DNA of 64,000 nt, taken from NCBI GenBank assembly GCA_004297775.1, contig SCUE01000034.1, positions 124,001-188,000 on the forward strand. The letters are read 5' to 3'. Positions within the stretch are counted from its first letter, which is position 1. Each line of letters opens with the position of its first letter. Below, in pieces: positions 39,109 to 49,300 of the stretch. The notes under the pieces are model-generated. The model was not told the DNA's origin. It saw only the letters and a program-made list of their open reading frames with translations, and did not search any database. The DNA comes from Chloroflexota bacterium. GTDB taxonomy: Bacteria; Chloroflexota; UBA6077; FW602-bin22. The position numbers and the translations under genes were made by a program.

Positions 39109-41715
39109 CTACTTCTTGAACGGCTCGGCCAGCGTGCCGTCCTTGTTCAGACGCGTCTGCTTGCCGCTATTCGTTTCCAGGTACGGATTCCCGGCAGGAT
39201 CGACTTTGACCTGGACGATCTCGCCCTGGTACTGGGTCGCGTAGGAGGTCTTGTCGGCGCGCCCGGCCGCGATGTCGGCGAGCTTCTTCTCGACCATTCC
39301 GCCGATGTCGCCCGTGAACCCGCTCGCCGTTGCGGCCGCGACCGCGGTCGGCGGCGCGAGAGGCGTTCCGCTGCCGCTCCAGGAGGCAGACATGGTGCCG
39401 CGATCGGTCGCCTTGCCGGTCCCGAAGTTGTACGTCCCCGACAACGTGCCGGCGACGCCGCCATCCGGGCTCACGTTGCCAGACCACGAACCGGAGGCGG
39501 TGGCCTTTCCAAAGTGGCCGGACCAGGTACCGGTGATTCGCCCGTTGGCGAACGATCCACTCAGTGTCCCGGCGTCGCCGTCGCCACTCCACGTGCCGCT
39601 GACCGTCGCCCCGGTGATCGTGAAGTTCATGTTGCCCTGGCTGGAAGCGGTGCCGGTCTCCCCCTTTCCTTCTCGGATCTGCTCGGCCCGGGATGTGCCG
39701 CTGAAGTGCGCGTCGAACGTGCGCGCGATGACGACGGTTGGGGTCGGCGGCGACGCGGTCGGCGTTCGCGCGGCAACCGTCGGGGTGCGATTCGTGGCGG
39801 TCGGAGTCGCGGGGGCCGTCGTCGGTGTTGTCCGGCTGGCGGTCGGCGTCGTACCCGCGGTGGGCGTGCGCGGATCACGGGTCGGCGTCGTGCCGGCGGT
39901 CGGAGTTCTCGGATCGCGCGTTGGCGATGCGCCCGACGTTGGAGTTCTTGGATCGCGGGTCGGCGACGCGCCGGCGGTGGTCGTTCCCGACCCCGCGGTC
40001 GGCTTGGCCGAACCAGGTGCACCAGTCGAAGACGATGGCTTGGTCGTGCCGGCGGCGGTCGCACCGGGCTTCGACGCCGTCCCGGACATCGCGATGCGCG
40101 CCTCGGCGATCGCCGCCCCCGTCAGGGCGGCGCGTACCGTCGGCTGAACCAGGGCAGGCGGCAGGGATGCGCCGATCGTGCCGGCAATGATCGGAGAGAT
40201 GCCGTCACTGCGAACGCGCACGATGCTGTTCTGACCCGGGACGGCATACGAACCAGGCGGCAGCGTCTTTTCGTTTGGGATGGGCTTGAGACCGCGATCG
40301 TTCGTCGGATCGAGGTACGCCGCAATGCCGCTTCCGATGTCGATCTCGTTGTTGCCGCCAGTCAGCTTACCCTCCATAGCAAAGTCGATCACTTTGCCAG
40401 TCAGGAACATCATTTTGTCGACTGCCTCGCCGCGCGTGCCTGGCAGCGCGAACGGCGTTACGGCTTGTAGGTACTCCTGACGGACCAAGCGCCCGAGCTC
40501 TGACGGCACAACTTTGCCCGCATACGCGTACACATCTTCGCCATATTTCGCGACGCCGTCCTTGATTCGTCCGGCCGTGTTGCGCGCAGTCTTCAGCAGG
40601 TCGAGGAAACCAGTCCGGCCAGCTTCACTGGGATCGGCGCGCGCCACACTGAACTTCGGCAGGGGCATCGTGTTGAGCGGCGCGTTCGGCGCCCGGATGA
40701 TCTTCGCACCGGTGAAGAGACCGGCCGCGCTCTGAATCGCGACGATATCCGCCGCGGCCGACAGGCCGTTCACCACCATCCCGGTCTTGCCGCTCAGTTC
40801 GACGTCCTGGCCGACGTACAACTCATAGCCGGCGATGCCGGTCTTCACGAGTCCATTGAGACCCTCGATCGTCGCGCCACCGATCTGAGTGGCCGTCATC
40901 GCGGCCGCCTTGACGCCAACCGCGCCGACGCCGGCCGTCATCGCGGTTGCGCCCAGATTGACCGCCAGCGCCGCGCCTTCCTTGACGAGGGTAAGCGTGC
41001 GCAAGTGTCTGTCCTGAGTGGCGGCCTCTTCGCCGTACGCGTCGGCCGTCTCCTGGTCCATCGCCGTGCGGAGCATCACCATCGCCCGCTTCGAACTGAC
41101 GCCGAACTCTTTCATCAACGCCGCGATTGGACGCTTCGTGTCCGCTGAGTTCAACACGGCGCGGACCCGATCCTGATCCGGCTTCGCCTGGCCGCTCGCC
41201 ATTGCGGCGATGCTCGCCAGACCAGCCGGTTTGCCGGCCGCGAATGAGTCGAATGCGCGCTCGGTCTGTTCGGAGGCTCGGGACAGAACATCGAGCGCCG
41301 CGATCGCCTGGACCATGCGACTCTGCCAGACGTCGTACGGCGTTGCCACACGGTCGGTGAAGAGAGCGGTGTTCACCGTCACGATTGCCTGGATCGCGGC
41401 CGCGCTCGCCTGACCGAATGATTGCACGGCCGTGCTGACGGCTTCCTGGGGGACAATCCGGTCGGATTCGATCGGAATCGTCGCCCGACCGGTCGAATTC
41501 GCCGATTGACACGCCACCAGCGTTGGGTAGAGGGCGATCGTCGCGGTGATCTGGAACAGCGTTCGTCGCGATACGCGCGCCAGCGTCACGCGGCCGACGA
41601 CGGATCGGAGCGCCGCCGAACCATCACGATCGCCGGAGCGCGCGGCCGCCGCTTCGACGCGGCGAGTCACGTCCGATCGCACCAATCCGTGGACGTGCCG
41701 CCGATTGCCCCTCAT
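39109..41715 (-). CDS. Secreted low-complexity repeat protein (lipoprotein-like)
   Basis: An 868 aa protein. After ~48 residues comes a twin-arginine-like SRRTLFQITATIALYPTLVAC with a lipobox Cys, so it is probably exported and anchored. A helical middle (residues ~85-480) is followed by a low-complexity linker with repeats of PTRDPRTPT and TAGTTPT, then a beta-rich part with repeated GTWSG/GTLSG/GSWSG units. The C-terminus (NPYLETNSGKQTRLNKDGTL) resembles other surface proteins. No family recognised. It overlaps the upstream gene by ATGA and is followed 28 bases later by hyuA. It could be a structural or binding partner of the exported molybdoenzyme encoded upstream. Confidence 0.7.
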   Translation of the reverse strand: MRGNRRHVHGLVRSDVTRRVEAAAARSGDRDGSAALRSVVGRVTLARVSRRTLFQITATIALYPTLVACQSANSTGRATIPIESDRIVPQEAVSTAVQSFGQASAAAIQAIVTVNTALFTDRVATPYDVWQSRMVQAIAALDVLSRASEQTERAFDSFAAGKPAGLASIAAMASGQAKPDQDRVRAVLNSADTKRPIAALMKEFGVSSKRAMVMLRTAMDQETADAYGEEAATQDRHLRTLTLVKEGAALAVNLGATAMTAGVGAVGVKAAAMTATQIGGATIEGLNGLVKTGIAGYELYVGQDVELSGKTGMVVNGLSAAADIVAIQSAAGLFTGAKIIRAPNAPLNTMPLPKFSVARADPSEAGRTGFLDLLKTARNTAGRIKDGVAKYGEDVYAYAGKVVPSELGRLVRQEYLQAVTPFALPGTRGEAVDKMMFLTGKVIDFAMEGKLTGGNNEIDIGSGIAAYLDPTNDRGLKPIPNEKTLPPGSYAVPGQNSIVRVRSDGISPIIAGTIGASLPPALVQPTVRAALTGAAIAEARIAMSGTASKPGATAAGTTKPSSSTGAPGSAKPTAGSGTTTAGASPTRDPRTPTSGASPTRDPRTPTAGTTPTRDPRTPTAGTTPTASRTTPTTAPATPTATNRTPTVAARTPTASPPTPTVVIARTFDAHFSGTSRAEQIREGKGETGTASSQGNMNFTITGATVSGTWSGDGDAGTLSGSFANGRITGTWSGHFGKATASGSWSGNVSPDGGVAGTLSGTYNFGTGKATDRGTMSASWSGSGTPLAPPTAVAAATASGFTGDIGGMVEKKLADIAAGRADKTSYATQYQGEIVQVKVDPAGNPYLETNSGKQTRLNKDGTLAEPFKK

Positions 41716-42203
41716 GGCGACGCACTCGCGCGCATCGTGAATGTGCCGAGATCGACCTCCTGGTGCGCGCCGTTGCCGACCGGGACGTTCACCGCCGCCA
41801 TCGTCGCGAACCGCTCGTGCTCGACGATCAGGTCGTGGACCTCACCCCGACGCAGACCACCCTCGGTGCGGAAGCGTCCGTCCGCGTCGGCAACGGCGAT
41901 CGCGGCGATGCGCTCCGCGTCGCCGCCCCACAGATCGGCCGACACACCTGGCCGCAGGACGATCACACGCGCGGGGACGCCCAACCCGGCCGGATCGACG
42001 ACTCGGCCGACGAACAGGACATCGGCCGGGTCGGCGATGTCCTGGATGAAGCCGAGCACCGGCGCCGCGCCGAGAGCGATGGCCAGCAGTGCCGCGACGC
42101 CGATGGTCAGTCGAACCGCGAGCTTTCCCACACGGACACGCCGCAACACATCCACCACCAGTTGCCGACCACTGCTCACCAGTCGAATCGCGAGTTTACC
42201 CAT
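41712..42203 (-). CDS. Membrane-anchored protein with carboxypeptidase-regulatory-like domain
   Basis: A 163 aa protein. Residues ~35-55 form a membrane segment (LTIGVAALLAIALGAAPVLGF), then an outer beta-sandwich like carboxypeptidase-regulatory or CnaB-type folds (GRVVDPAGLGVPARVIVLRPG, VADADGRFRTEGGLRRGEVHDLIVEH). The first 24 codons hold a doubled GKLAIRL/GKLAVRL motif, from a 72-bp direct repeat at the gene start. It sits between a membrane protein and the large repeat protein in the nxr-like operon. Confidence 0.65.
   Translation of the reverse strand: MGKLAIRLVSSGRQLVVDVLRRVRVGKLAVRLTIGVAALLAIALGAAPVLGFIQDIADPADVLFVGRVVDPAGLGVPARVIVLRPGVSADLWGGDAERIAAIAVADADGRFRTEGGLRRGEVHDLIVEHERFATMAAVNVPVGNGAHQEVDLGTFTMRASASP
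42109..42203. repeat. Direct repeat with 72-bp period at a gene start
   Basis: A block of about 22 bp beginning TCGAACCGCGAGCTTTCCCA (42111) recurs as TCGAATCGCGAGTTTACCCA (42183). The 72-bp spacing equals 24 codons and doubles the start motif (ATG/GTG-G-K-L-A). Confidence 0.8.
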
Positions 42204-42256
42204 CGCCGGCTCCGACAGAGTGATGCCATCGTATCGGCGCCACTGATCCGGCTCAG

Positions 42257-43483
42257 TCAGTGCATTCCCTGATCTGTCGGTTGCGCGCGGCGAATGCCAG
42301 GTCCGATGTGCCGCGCGTGGCCGTCGCCGGACAACGCCTGCACTGGCGTCGCGAGGAACCTCCGCCAAGGTTGTACGAGCGCCGTCCCCGCCGCGAGCGC
42401 CAGCAACGCCGGGTAGGTCGCCTCGGGACGAATGCCAGCCAGCGCGACAAGCGCCAGCGCCAGCGCCAGGCGCCGCGTCTCGGCGCGTCGCAAGCCATCG
42501 ACGAGCGAGACGACCAGCGTTCCGGCCGCAAGCGCGTAGACGGGCGCCGGGAGCCAAAGCGCGAATGAGAAGCTCCACATCGCGAAGCTCGACGCGGTCG
42601 TCGGTCGGCCGAGGATGATCGCGAGTAGCAGTGCCGCGGCGACGAAGCCCGCGACGATCGCGCCGCGCCCCGGCCGCCGCGATAACGCCAGTGGCGCCGC
42701 CAGCGCCGCGCCGACCGCCAGGGCCTCGATCACGGCATGCACGAGGCCAGCCGAGGCTGTGTTGCCAGTTTCTGCCACCAGTCCCGGAATCAGCGCCAGC
42801 CCGGTCGCGGCAATTGCGAGCCGTATCGGTGCGCCGGCGAACAGCGCGATCGTTGGCCGAGCCGGTTCGGTGGCATTGATCGCGAAGGCGCGCGCCCAGA
42901 CGCCCTTCGCGAGACCCGGCACTCCGGCGAGTACGTTCGGCCTGATCGCGATCGCCATTGAAAGAAGCGCCGCGAGCGTCGCCGCCGCGCGCAGCCAGAC
43001 CGGCACATCCGCGCCGGGCAGACTGGCGACGACGTTCAGTCCGACCGCAGTTACGATCGTCGCGCCAAGAGCCCGCGCCGGCATCGCGCCAGAGATGAGA
43101 GACCACGCCACAACCAGTGCTGCCAGCGCCGCCGCGATCGCGGCCACGTTCAGGGCAGCCAGCCCGAGGTACATCGTCGCGAACAGCGGTCCGTTCCAGC
43201 CGTCGCCGGGCAGGAACTCGCCGACCCGAGTGACAACGCGCAACGCGAGGAACTCGACGAGCGCGGCCACGACCGCGAGCGCCAGCAACGATTCGCGTGA
43301 GACAATGGCCAGGGCGGGCGAGATGGCCGCCGTCCCAGGCCGCGTCGGCGACAACTCCCCCGGGAGCGCGAGCGGCGATTCGTGGGAGACGACGGCAAGG
43401 GCGGGCGAGACGCCCGCCGTCTCAGGAGGCGGTCCGGGCACGCTCCCACGGGCCACGGTCGTGTCGCGCCGGCGATCGATCAC
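42257..43483 (-). CDS. Polytopic membrane protein of the nxr-like operon
   Basis: A 408 aa protein with about ten hydrophobic segments between residues 60 and 380 and very high Ala/Leu/Val content. Its GTG start overlaps the TorD stop by GTGA, so it is co-transcribed with the molybdoenzyme. It could be a membrane electron-transfer or transport partner, but I see no heme or metal motif that is decisive. The first ~60 residues contain two in-frame copies of the dispersed GGCGGGCGAGACGCCCGCC-type repeat and look like inserted sequence. Confidence 0.6.
   Translation of the reverse strand: MIDRRRDTTVARGSVPGPPPETAGVSPALAVVSHESPLALPGELSPTRPGTAAISPALAIVSRESLLALAVVAALVEFLALRVVTRVGEFLPGDGWNGPLFATMYLGLAALNVAAIAAALAALVVAWSLISGAMPARALGATIVTAVGLNVVASLPGADVPVWLRAAATLAALLSMAIAIRPNVLAGVPGLAKGVWARAFAINATEPARPTIALFAGAPIRLAIAATGLALIPGLVAETGNTASAGLVHAVIEALAVGAALAAPLALSRRPGRGAIVAGFVAAALLLAIILGRPTTASSFAMWSFSFALWLPAPVYALAAGTLVVSLVDGLRRAETRRLALALALVALAGIRPEATYPALLALAAGTALVQPWRRFLATPVQALSGDGHARHIGPGIRRAQPTDQGMH
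43290..43428. repeat. 87-bp-period tandem copies of the dispersed repeat
   Basis: Two copies of an approximately 50-bp block (43290-43340 and 43378-43428) with an 87-bp (29-codon) period. Each contains a dispersed element (43312-43339 and 43399-43426). They encode the N-terminus of the membrane protein at 42257-43483. Confidence 0.8.
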
Positions 43484-44172
43484 CCGAGCGCGGATCGGGC
43501 CGGCCGGTCAGTGACTGCCACGGCGGCCGTCGGCACTCCCGACTCGGCTCGTGCCAGCGCCAGCGCCAGTTGGCCGACCAGCGGGTAGAACGCGATCCGC
43601 GCGTGTGTCTCGAGTCGCTCGATGAACGTCGGCAGCCACCGGCCCAGGTGGTCGGCGACGAACTTGTGGCGCGCCGCGCGCGTCAGCCGCGCCTTCTCGG
43701 TCCAGTCGTGCTCGAGCGCGATCGCTTCCTTGGCCAGCAATGCGGCCATGAACGCGAACTCGACGGACGCGTGATCCGACGGCAGCCCATCGCTCGCCTG
43801 AAAGCCGAACGCCTTGTAGAACGCCGCCAGATCTGCCATCGCCGCGCCGTGCGCGGTCGCCGGACCTTCGGCGTAACTCGTCTCGCGCGGTGGCGCCAGC
43901 GTTTGTCGCGCGAAGAGGTAGGTGTGCTCGGCGGCGAGATCGCTCGATTCCAGGAACGTCCCTCGGGGCAGCGCCTCGGCCCCGCGTTCCAGCGCGCCCA
44001 TCGCCTCTGCCAGCTCGGTTGGCCACGCCGCGTGCGGGTTGATCGGCGCGAGCGCAAGTCGCGTCGCCGGGTCTGGCTCGCGTTCGTCGGGATAGGCGAA
44101 CAGCTTCGCCGCCAGGCTCCAGAGCATCGCCCGGTCGACCAGATCGGTCGCCTGGGGGTGGCTAATTGCCAC
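43480..44172 (-). CDS. TorD-like molybdoenzyme maturation chaperone
   Basis: A 230 aa all-helical protein of the TorD/DmsD/NarJ family, which holds the molybdenum catalytic subunit until its cofactor is inserted and export begins. Seen: WSLAAKLFAYPDE near the start, SDLAAEHTYLFARQTLAPPRETSYAEG in the middle (typical E-x-x-x-L-F-x-x-x-x-x-P-x-x-S), and a FYKAFGFQASDGLPSDHASVEFAFMA block. It overlaps the heme subunit by 11 bases. It is expected to serve the alpha subunit at 46338-49799. Confidence 0.88.
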   Translation of the reverse strand: MAISHPQATDLVDRAMLWSLAAKLFAYPDEREPDPATRLALAPINPHAAWPTELAEAMGALERGAEALPRGTFLESSDLAAEHTYLFARQTLAPPRETSYAEGPATAHGAAMADLAAFYKAFGFQASDGLPSDHASVEFAFMAALLAKEAIALEHDWTEKARLTRAARHKFVADHLGRWLPTFIERLETHARIAFYPLVGQLALALARAESGVPTAAVAVTDRPARSALG

Positions 44173-45193
44173 GGCGATTCACACTCTGCCAGCGCGCCCA
44201 CCAGCCGATGCCACCGGCGGCCACCGGAATGACCAGTGCCAGGATCAGGACGCCCTGCCACGGCGGCATCTCGCGTGGCGACGCCGGAGTTGCCGCCGCC
44301 GCGACCAGCGGATCGGCGCTGATGCGCGTCGTCACGTAATTCGACAACTGCTTGCGCGCCCCGACCTCCTGGTTTGCGCCATCCCAGACCGCAAACGCCA
44401 CCGGAATGTCGCGGACCGTCAGATTCGCGCCCTCCGGATCCGGCGCGGCCAGTTGCCGCGAGAACGTCACCTGCCACTGGCTATCCTTCCAGATGCCCTT
44501 GCCGTCGACCGCTTGCGCGGCTTTGTGCGTCAGGGTGCCGAAGCCGATCGACACGACCTCCTCGACCGGCGACACGTGCAAGATCGTCGAGAGCGGATTA
44601 CCAGCCGCCATCCCCGGGAAGTACGCCTTCGCGTCCGGCGCCGCGAAGTCGGCCGGCATGCGGAACGGCGCCCGGCCGGTCACGAACGGGTACGAGTCCT
44701 TGAAGAAGTTCGGGTACGAATCGACGATGTCCTGGAACCCCTTGTCGATGTCCTCCTGCCAGTCGGCCTTCCAGTGCCAGATGTTCGTCATCTGGCCCGG
44801 CGTGCCCATGCAAATGTTCGGCAACACATCGCCAAGTGGGAACATCAGCGCGGCCGCGTCGCGGAACTCATCCGGCTGCGTCGCGCGCGCGTTTCGCGTC
44901 GCGTCGAACCATTCGAGATGGAACGCGATCTTCTGGCCGTCGTTGACCGAGCGCACACGCACGGTCGGAATCGAGATCGTGGACTGGCGGGGCAGCGCCA
45001 GCGTCTGCGCCGTCAGCGACACCGGGTACGCCTTGACGCTCGGCCAGACCGGGCTGGCCGGATCGAGCGGCAAGCTCTCCACCCGGTACGACGTGAACTG
45101 AACCGGCTGCTGCGCCAGCGCCACGCCATTGATGGCCAGGGCCGCGCCCAACGCGACGATGAGGACGAGCGAGGCCAATCTGAACCGGCGCAT
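44162..45193 (-). CDS. Heme-b gamma subunit of type II DMSO-reductase-like enzyme (EbdC/NxrC-like)
   Basis: A 343 aa exported heme-binding subunit of the ethylbenzene-dehydrogenase/DMSO-reductase type II gamma family. Signal peptide 1-27, then VWPSVKAYPVSLTAQTL, a central MFPLGDVLPNICMGTPGQMTNIWHWKADW (likely heme-ligand region, Met/Lys) and a C-terminal membrane anchor (GVLILALVIPVAAGGIGWWARW). It takes electrons from the beta subunit. It follows the beta subunit in the operon order alpha-beta-gamma-chaperone. Confidence 0.85.
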   Translation of the reverse strand: MRRFRLASLVLIVALGAALAINGVALAQQPVQFTSYRVESLPLDPASPVWPSVKAYPVSLTAQTLALPRQSTISIPTVRVRSVNDGQKIAFHLEWFDATRNARATQPDEFRDAAALMFPLGDVLPNICMGTPGQMTNIWHWKADWQEDIDKGFQDIVDSYPNFFKDSYPFVTGRAPFRMPADFAAPDAKAYFPGMAAGNPLSTILHVSPVEEVVSIGFGTLTHKAAQAVDGKGIWKDSQWQVTFSRQLAAPDPEGANLTVRDIPVAFAVWDGANQEVGARKQLSNYVTTRISADPLVAAAATPASPREMPPWQGVLILALVIPVAAGGIGWWARWQSVNRRGN

Positions 45194-45203
45194 CGTGCCC
45201 CTC

Positions 45204-46331
45204 CTAGGTGATGTTGTGGCGATAGACCGATCGGGTCGCGTCGAAGGCCGGCCGCGTGTAGAGCGGCTCCGTCAGCGGCACACGGATGATCTCGGCGCCC
45301 TTCGCGTCGAATCCCATCGCGATGCCGTCGCGCACGCGGAACTTGTCGATCCAGAGCGGCGTCGCGCCCATCAGGAGCAGCGCGCCGAGCAATTCCGGAT
45401 CGTCCTTGGCGCGACGATAGGTGTCGATCGCGTTCTGCACGCCCGGCCCGAACATCTGGTTGAGGTAGGGCGGCGGCACGTGGATCGGCGGAACGTAGTA
45501 GATGTTCACGCCAAGGCCAAACTGCGGGTAGAGCGGCAGCGCCACCTTCCGGTTGTGGACCAGGAAGTCGATCGGACTCTCCGGGTCGGCCTTGGCCGGC
45601 TCGTGGATCCAGCCGTTCACCCGAATGCGGCCGATGCACGTCACCGTGCAGTACGGCTGTAGACCCTGCTCGATGCGGGGGAAGCAGGCGATGCACTTCT
45701 CGGCGACGCGCGTCACCTGGTTGTACATCACCTTCTTGAACGGACAGGAGCGCATGCACTCTCGATAGCCGCGGCAGCGCTCCTGGTCGATCAGGACGAT
45801 GCCATCCTCCGGCCGCTTGTAGATCGCCTTGCGCGGACAGGCCGCCAGGCAGCCCGGATACGTGCAGTGGTTGCAGACGCGCTGGAGGTAGAACGACCAG
45901 ACCGGGTGCGGCAGCGTGAAGTACGCCCCGCCGTCGATCGCGCCCGACGACTCGTCCTCGCCGATGTTCGGCGTCGCCCAATCCTGGCTATCCGGCACGT
46001 ACCCGACCGACACGCGCCCATCGGTCGCGGCCTCGAAGATCGTCTTGCCGGTGTAGGTCGGGCCGCGCCAGGACTGCGGGCCGAGCATCTTAAGGACGTT
46101 GACGTCCCAGCCGATCGGGTAGAAGCCGTACGGCTTCGTCTCGACGTTGTTGAACAGCATGTATTCCTGTCCGCGGCCGGCGGTCCAGGTGTTCTTGCAT
46201 GCCATCGTGCAGGTCTGGCAGGCGATGCACTTATTAATGTCGAAGACCGCCGCGAACTGCTTCGCTGGCGGCGCGTGCTCGTACGGGTAGTCCATTTCGC
46301 GGTTGATCTGCCAGTTGAAGACGCGTGCCAT
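45204..46331 (-). CDS. Iron-sulfur beta subunit (NarH/NxrB-like)
   Basis: A 375 aa subunit with four Fe-S sites. Cluster motifs in order: CIACQTCTMACKNTW (residues ~35-49), CNHCTYPGCLAACP, CRGYRECMRSCPFKK (the site that is [3Fe-4S] in NarH where W replaces Cys; here it is Y) and CIACFPRIEQGLQPYCTVTC. It carries electrons from the Mo site to the gamma heme subunit. The start at 46331 is 6 bases after the alpha stop. No signal peptide; it would be exported with alpha in a folded complex. Confidence 0.9.
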   Translation of the reverse strand: MARVFNWQINREMDYPYEHAPPAKQFAAVFDINKCIACQTCTMACKNTWTAGRGQEYMLFNNVETKPYGFYPIGWDVNVLKMLGPQSWRGPTYTGKTIFEAATDGRVSVGYVPDSQDWATPNIGEDESSGAIDGGAYFTLPHPVWSFYLQRVCNHCTYPGCLAACPRKAIYKRPEDGIVLIDQERCRGYRECMRSCPFKKVMYNQVTRVAEKCIACFPRIEQGLQPYCTVTCIGRIRVNGWIHEPAKADPESPIDFLVHNRKVALPLYPQFGLGVNIYYVPPIHVPPPYLNQMFGPGVQNAIDTYRRAKDDPELLGALLLMGATPLWIDKFRVRDGIAMGFDAKGAEIIRVPLTEPLYTRPAFDATRSVYRHNIT

Positions 46332-46337
46332 CGTTCC

Positions 46338-49300
46338 CTACTCCACCCGAATGAAGTTGCCGGCGAGGTACTGTTTCATCGCGTCGTTCTCGTAGGTGGG
46401 CCGCAGACCCAGCGCGGCCGGGCGCCATACCGGGAGAGTGGCCGTGCCACCACTCTCCGCCTTCGAGAGCTTGACGAACGATTCCTTCGGCGCGCCGTTC
46501 GCGCAGTAGACGTCCGACTCGAAGCCGACACCCATCACCTGGCCCATGTTGTTCTTGCGGAACATCGTGTCGGTCAGGAGCGTTGGCCGCAGCCAGGCGC
46601 GCGTCGTCGATTGGTGTCCGCCGTAGCGGAACGACGACTGGTAGTTCGTGTTCTTGCTCTTCGCCAGGCCATCGGCCCGGCTCTCGTGCGCCTCGACCGA
46701 GCCGTGGCTCGCCATGTACATGTTGAACCACATGCGGACGACGCCACGCGGAATGCCTGGGTAGTAGCGTGCCCGGCACATCAGCCGTGAGACCTTGTAA
46801 TCCGGATCGCCGGCCTTCCAGCCACGATACGGCCGGTCCTGGGGATCGGCATCGATCCAGATGTAGTCGCCGTCCTGGACGCCCATTGCCTTGGCGTCGT
46901 TCGGGTTGATGTCGGCGTACGCTTCGTTCACCCACGGCATAAGCTTGTCGCGTCGGTAGATGTCGCCGAAGGGTCCGAACAGCACCGCGGTCGTGTCGAC
47001 ATCGGTCGGGGTCGTGTGCGCGCCGTGGCGGTACTTCGGCGTGATGAACACGTGCGTCAGCCCGTCCTTGGTCCGGGCCGCCTTGGTGACTTCGAGCTGC
47101 GCCCACGACATGACGACGTTGCGAATTTGTCGAACGTCGGTCGACAGGTCGTTCGCCTGAAGGCCATAGGCCGACGGCTGCGCCGGCTTCAGCGCCGGAT
47201 GTGCCTTGTTCGCGACGATGACGTTCGGCTCGTAGGTCGTGCCGTCGACCGGCTCGCGATAGATCGAGAGGTTCTCGCCGTACTCAATGAACTCGTCCTC
47301 GTCGCGGTAGAACTCCAGCCGCCCGGTCCGCGTGTACCAGGGTCGACTCTCCTGCGTCTGCTCCCAGCCGATCACCTTCGGATAGGTTCGGGACAGCGCC
47401 AGGACCGGCTCGCCGCGCTTCGCCTTCGCCTCGACTTCGAGGAACTTGTAGCCGCGCAGCATGTTGCTCGCGTCCATGATTCGCTGCAAATAGACGTCGG
47501 TCCGGCCTTGATCGACGAATTGCCAGTACGACGCGATCCGCGGATCGTTGATCTCGGCCGCCAACGCCTTTGCCACGCCGGTGAACGTCTCGATATCGGC
47601 GACCGTGTCGAAGATCCGCTTCAGCGGCGTACGCGGGTAGACGGTCACGAACGGGTTCGTGACCGAACCGGCCATATCGGGATGCTTGTGCTCGGCCCAG
47701 CTATCGACGCCGAAGACGACGTCGGCGTACTCGCACGAGAGCGTCCACCACCACTCGTTGACGATCACCGACTCGACCTTCGGCAACGTGTTGTGCATCA
47801 CGTCGTAGAAGCCCTTGATGTTGCCGAGCAGCGAGTTCGAGTTGGCGAACCACATGAGCTTCGTCGGCGTCGGCATGTGCGACTTGCCGGTGAAGTTCTT
47901 GTTTCCGGCTTTCAGCGGCCGATCGCCGTAGTTGAAGAAATGTGCCGACTCGCTCTTGACGTAGCTGCGCGTCTTGGCCGGCAGGTTTGGATCGGTCACG
48001 ACGTTGAACGGATCCTCCGCGATGTACTGCGGCAGCCCGTTGAAGATGGAGACGCGGTAGTTCCCGGCGAACGAGCCGATCGTTCCGCCGTGGTAGCCGA
48101 TGTTGCGTGTCAGCGCCGCGATCAGGAAGATCGCGCGGTCCTTGTTGTCGGCGTTGAAGAAGTGATTCGGCCCGACGCCGCGCACCAGCAGCGTGCTGCC
48201 CTTGTTCGCCGCGATCTGACGCGCGAGTTGCCGGATGCCTTCCTCCGGCACCCATGTCAGACCGGAGACGGTCTTCGTGTCGAACGACTGCAGGTACTCG
48301 ACCTGGAGGCTGTAGGCAGTGCGCACCTGGACGGGAGTGCCGTCGTTCAGCCGGACGGTCCACGTGCCTTCGAGCGCCGGCTGAATGCCGCTCGCGTCGA
48401 AATACGTGCCAACCTGGTCGCGGGTAACGGGCTTTGCGCCGCCCGCCCGGGTGTCCCAGACCATGTAGTCGCCCCAGGCATCGCGCATCGCCTGGGGAAT
48501 TTCGAGGCTGTCCTGCTCGGCGAACGGCTTGCCAGCCTGTCCGGTCGGTAGCACCCGCGCGAAGTTCGAGAGCGTTCCCGGCTTGTAGCCGTCGATGACG
48601 TCCTTCGCCTGGAGTTTCTTCAACGTATCCATGCGAATGAGCAGCGGCAGGTCGGTGAACCGCGTGATGAACTGCTCGTCCTGGAGCTTCTCGTCGATGA
48701 TGACCTTCGCGACGCCGAGCGCGAGCGCCGCGTCGGTGCCGGGGCGCAGGATGATCACGTCGTCGGCCTTGTTGGCCGTCGCCTGGTATTCGGCCGAGAT
48801 GACGATCACCCTGGTGCCACGGAGCCGCGCCTCGGTCAACCAGTGGCCGTCGGGCATCTTGGTCGCGATCCAGTTCATGCCCCAGAGGGTGACCAACTTG
48901 GCGTGCTCGACCGTGAACAACTCGAAGTCGACCGTCTGCTGGCCGGTGACCATGGGGTCGCCCGGCGGCAGATCGGTGTGCCAGGTGTAGCTGTCCCACA
49001 TGCGACCGCCGAGCGCTTGATCGGGCGCCACGCCGCGCAGGTTCGCATCCATGAGCGCCAGGCTGTTGGCGAACCGGTAGAGTCCGAAGATACGCGTCGC
49101 GCCGAGGAAGGGCATGCCGCCACGGAACTTCAGCACCTGCGTGCCGATGCCGTGCTGCATGTCGATCATCGCCTCGTCGTAGCCCTGCTTCTTGAGGCGC
49201 GCCTGTCCGACCGGGCCGTTGTAGGCGCGGGCGGTGTTCGCCATCACCTGGCCGACGATACGAAACGCCTCGTCCCAGGGGACCTTGACCCACTCGTCCT

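Noticed and set aside
47701-49293. 530-codon minus-strand open frame in another frame of the NxrA-like gene
   Set aside because: Arg/Gly/His-rich shadow; the NxrA-like frame covers the same bases with clear homology.
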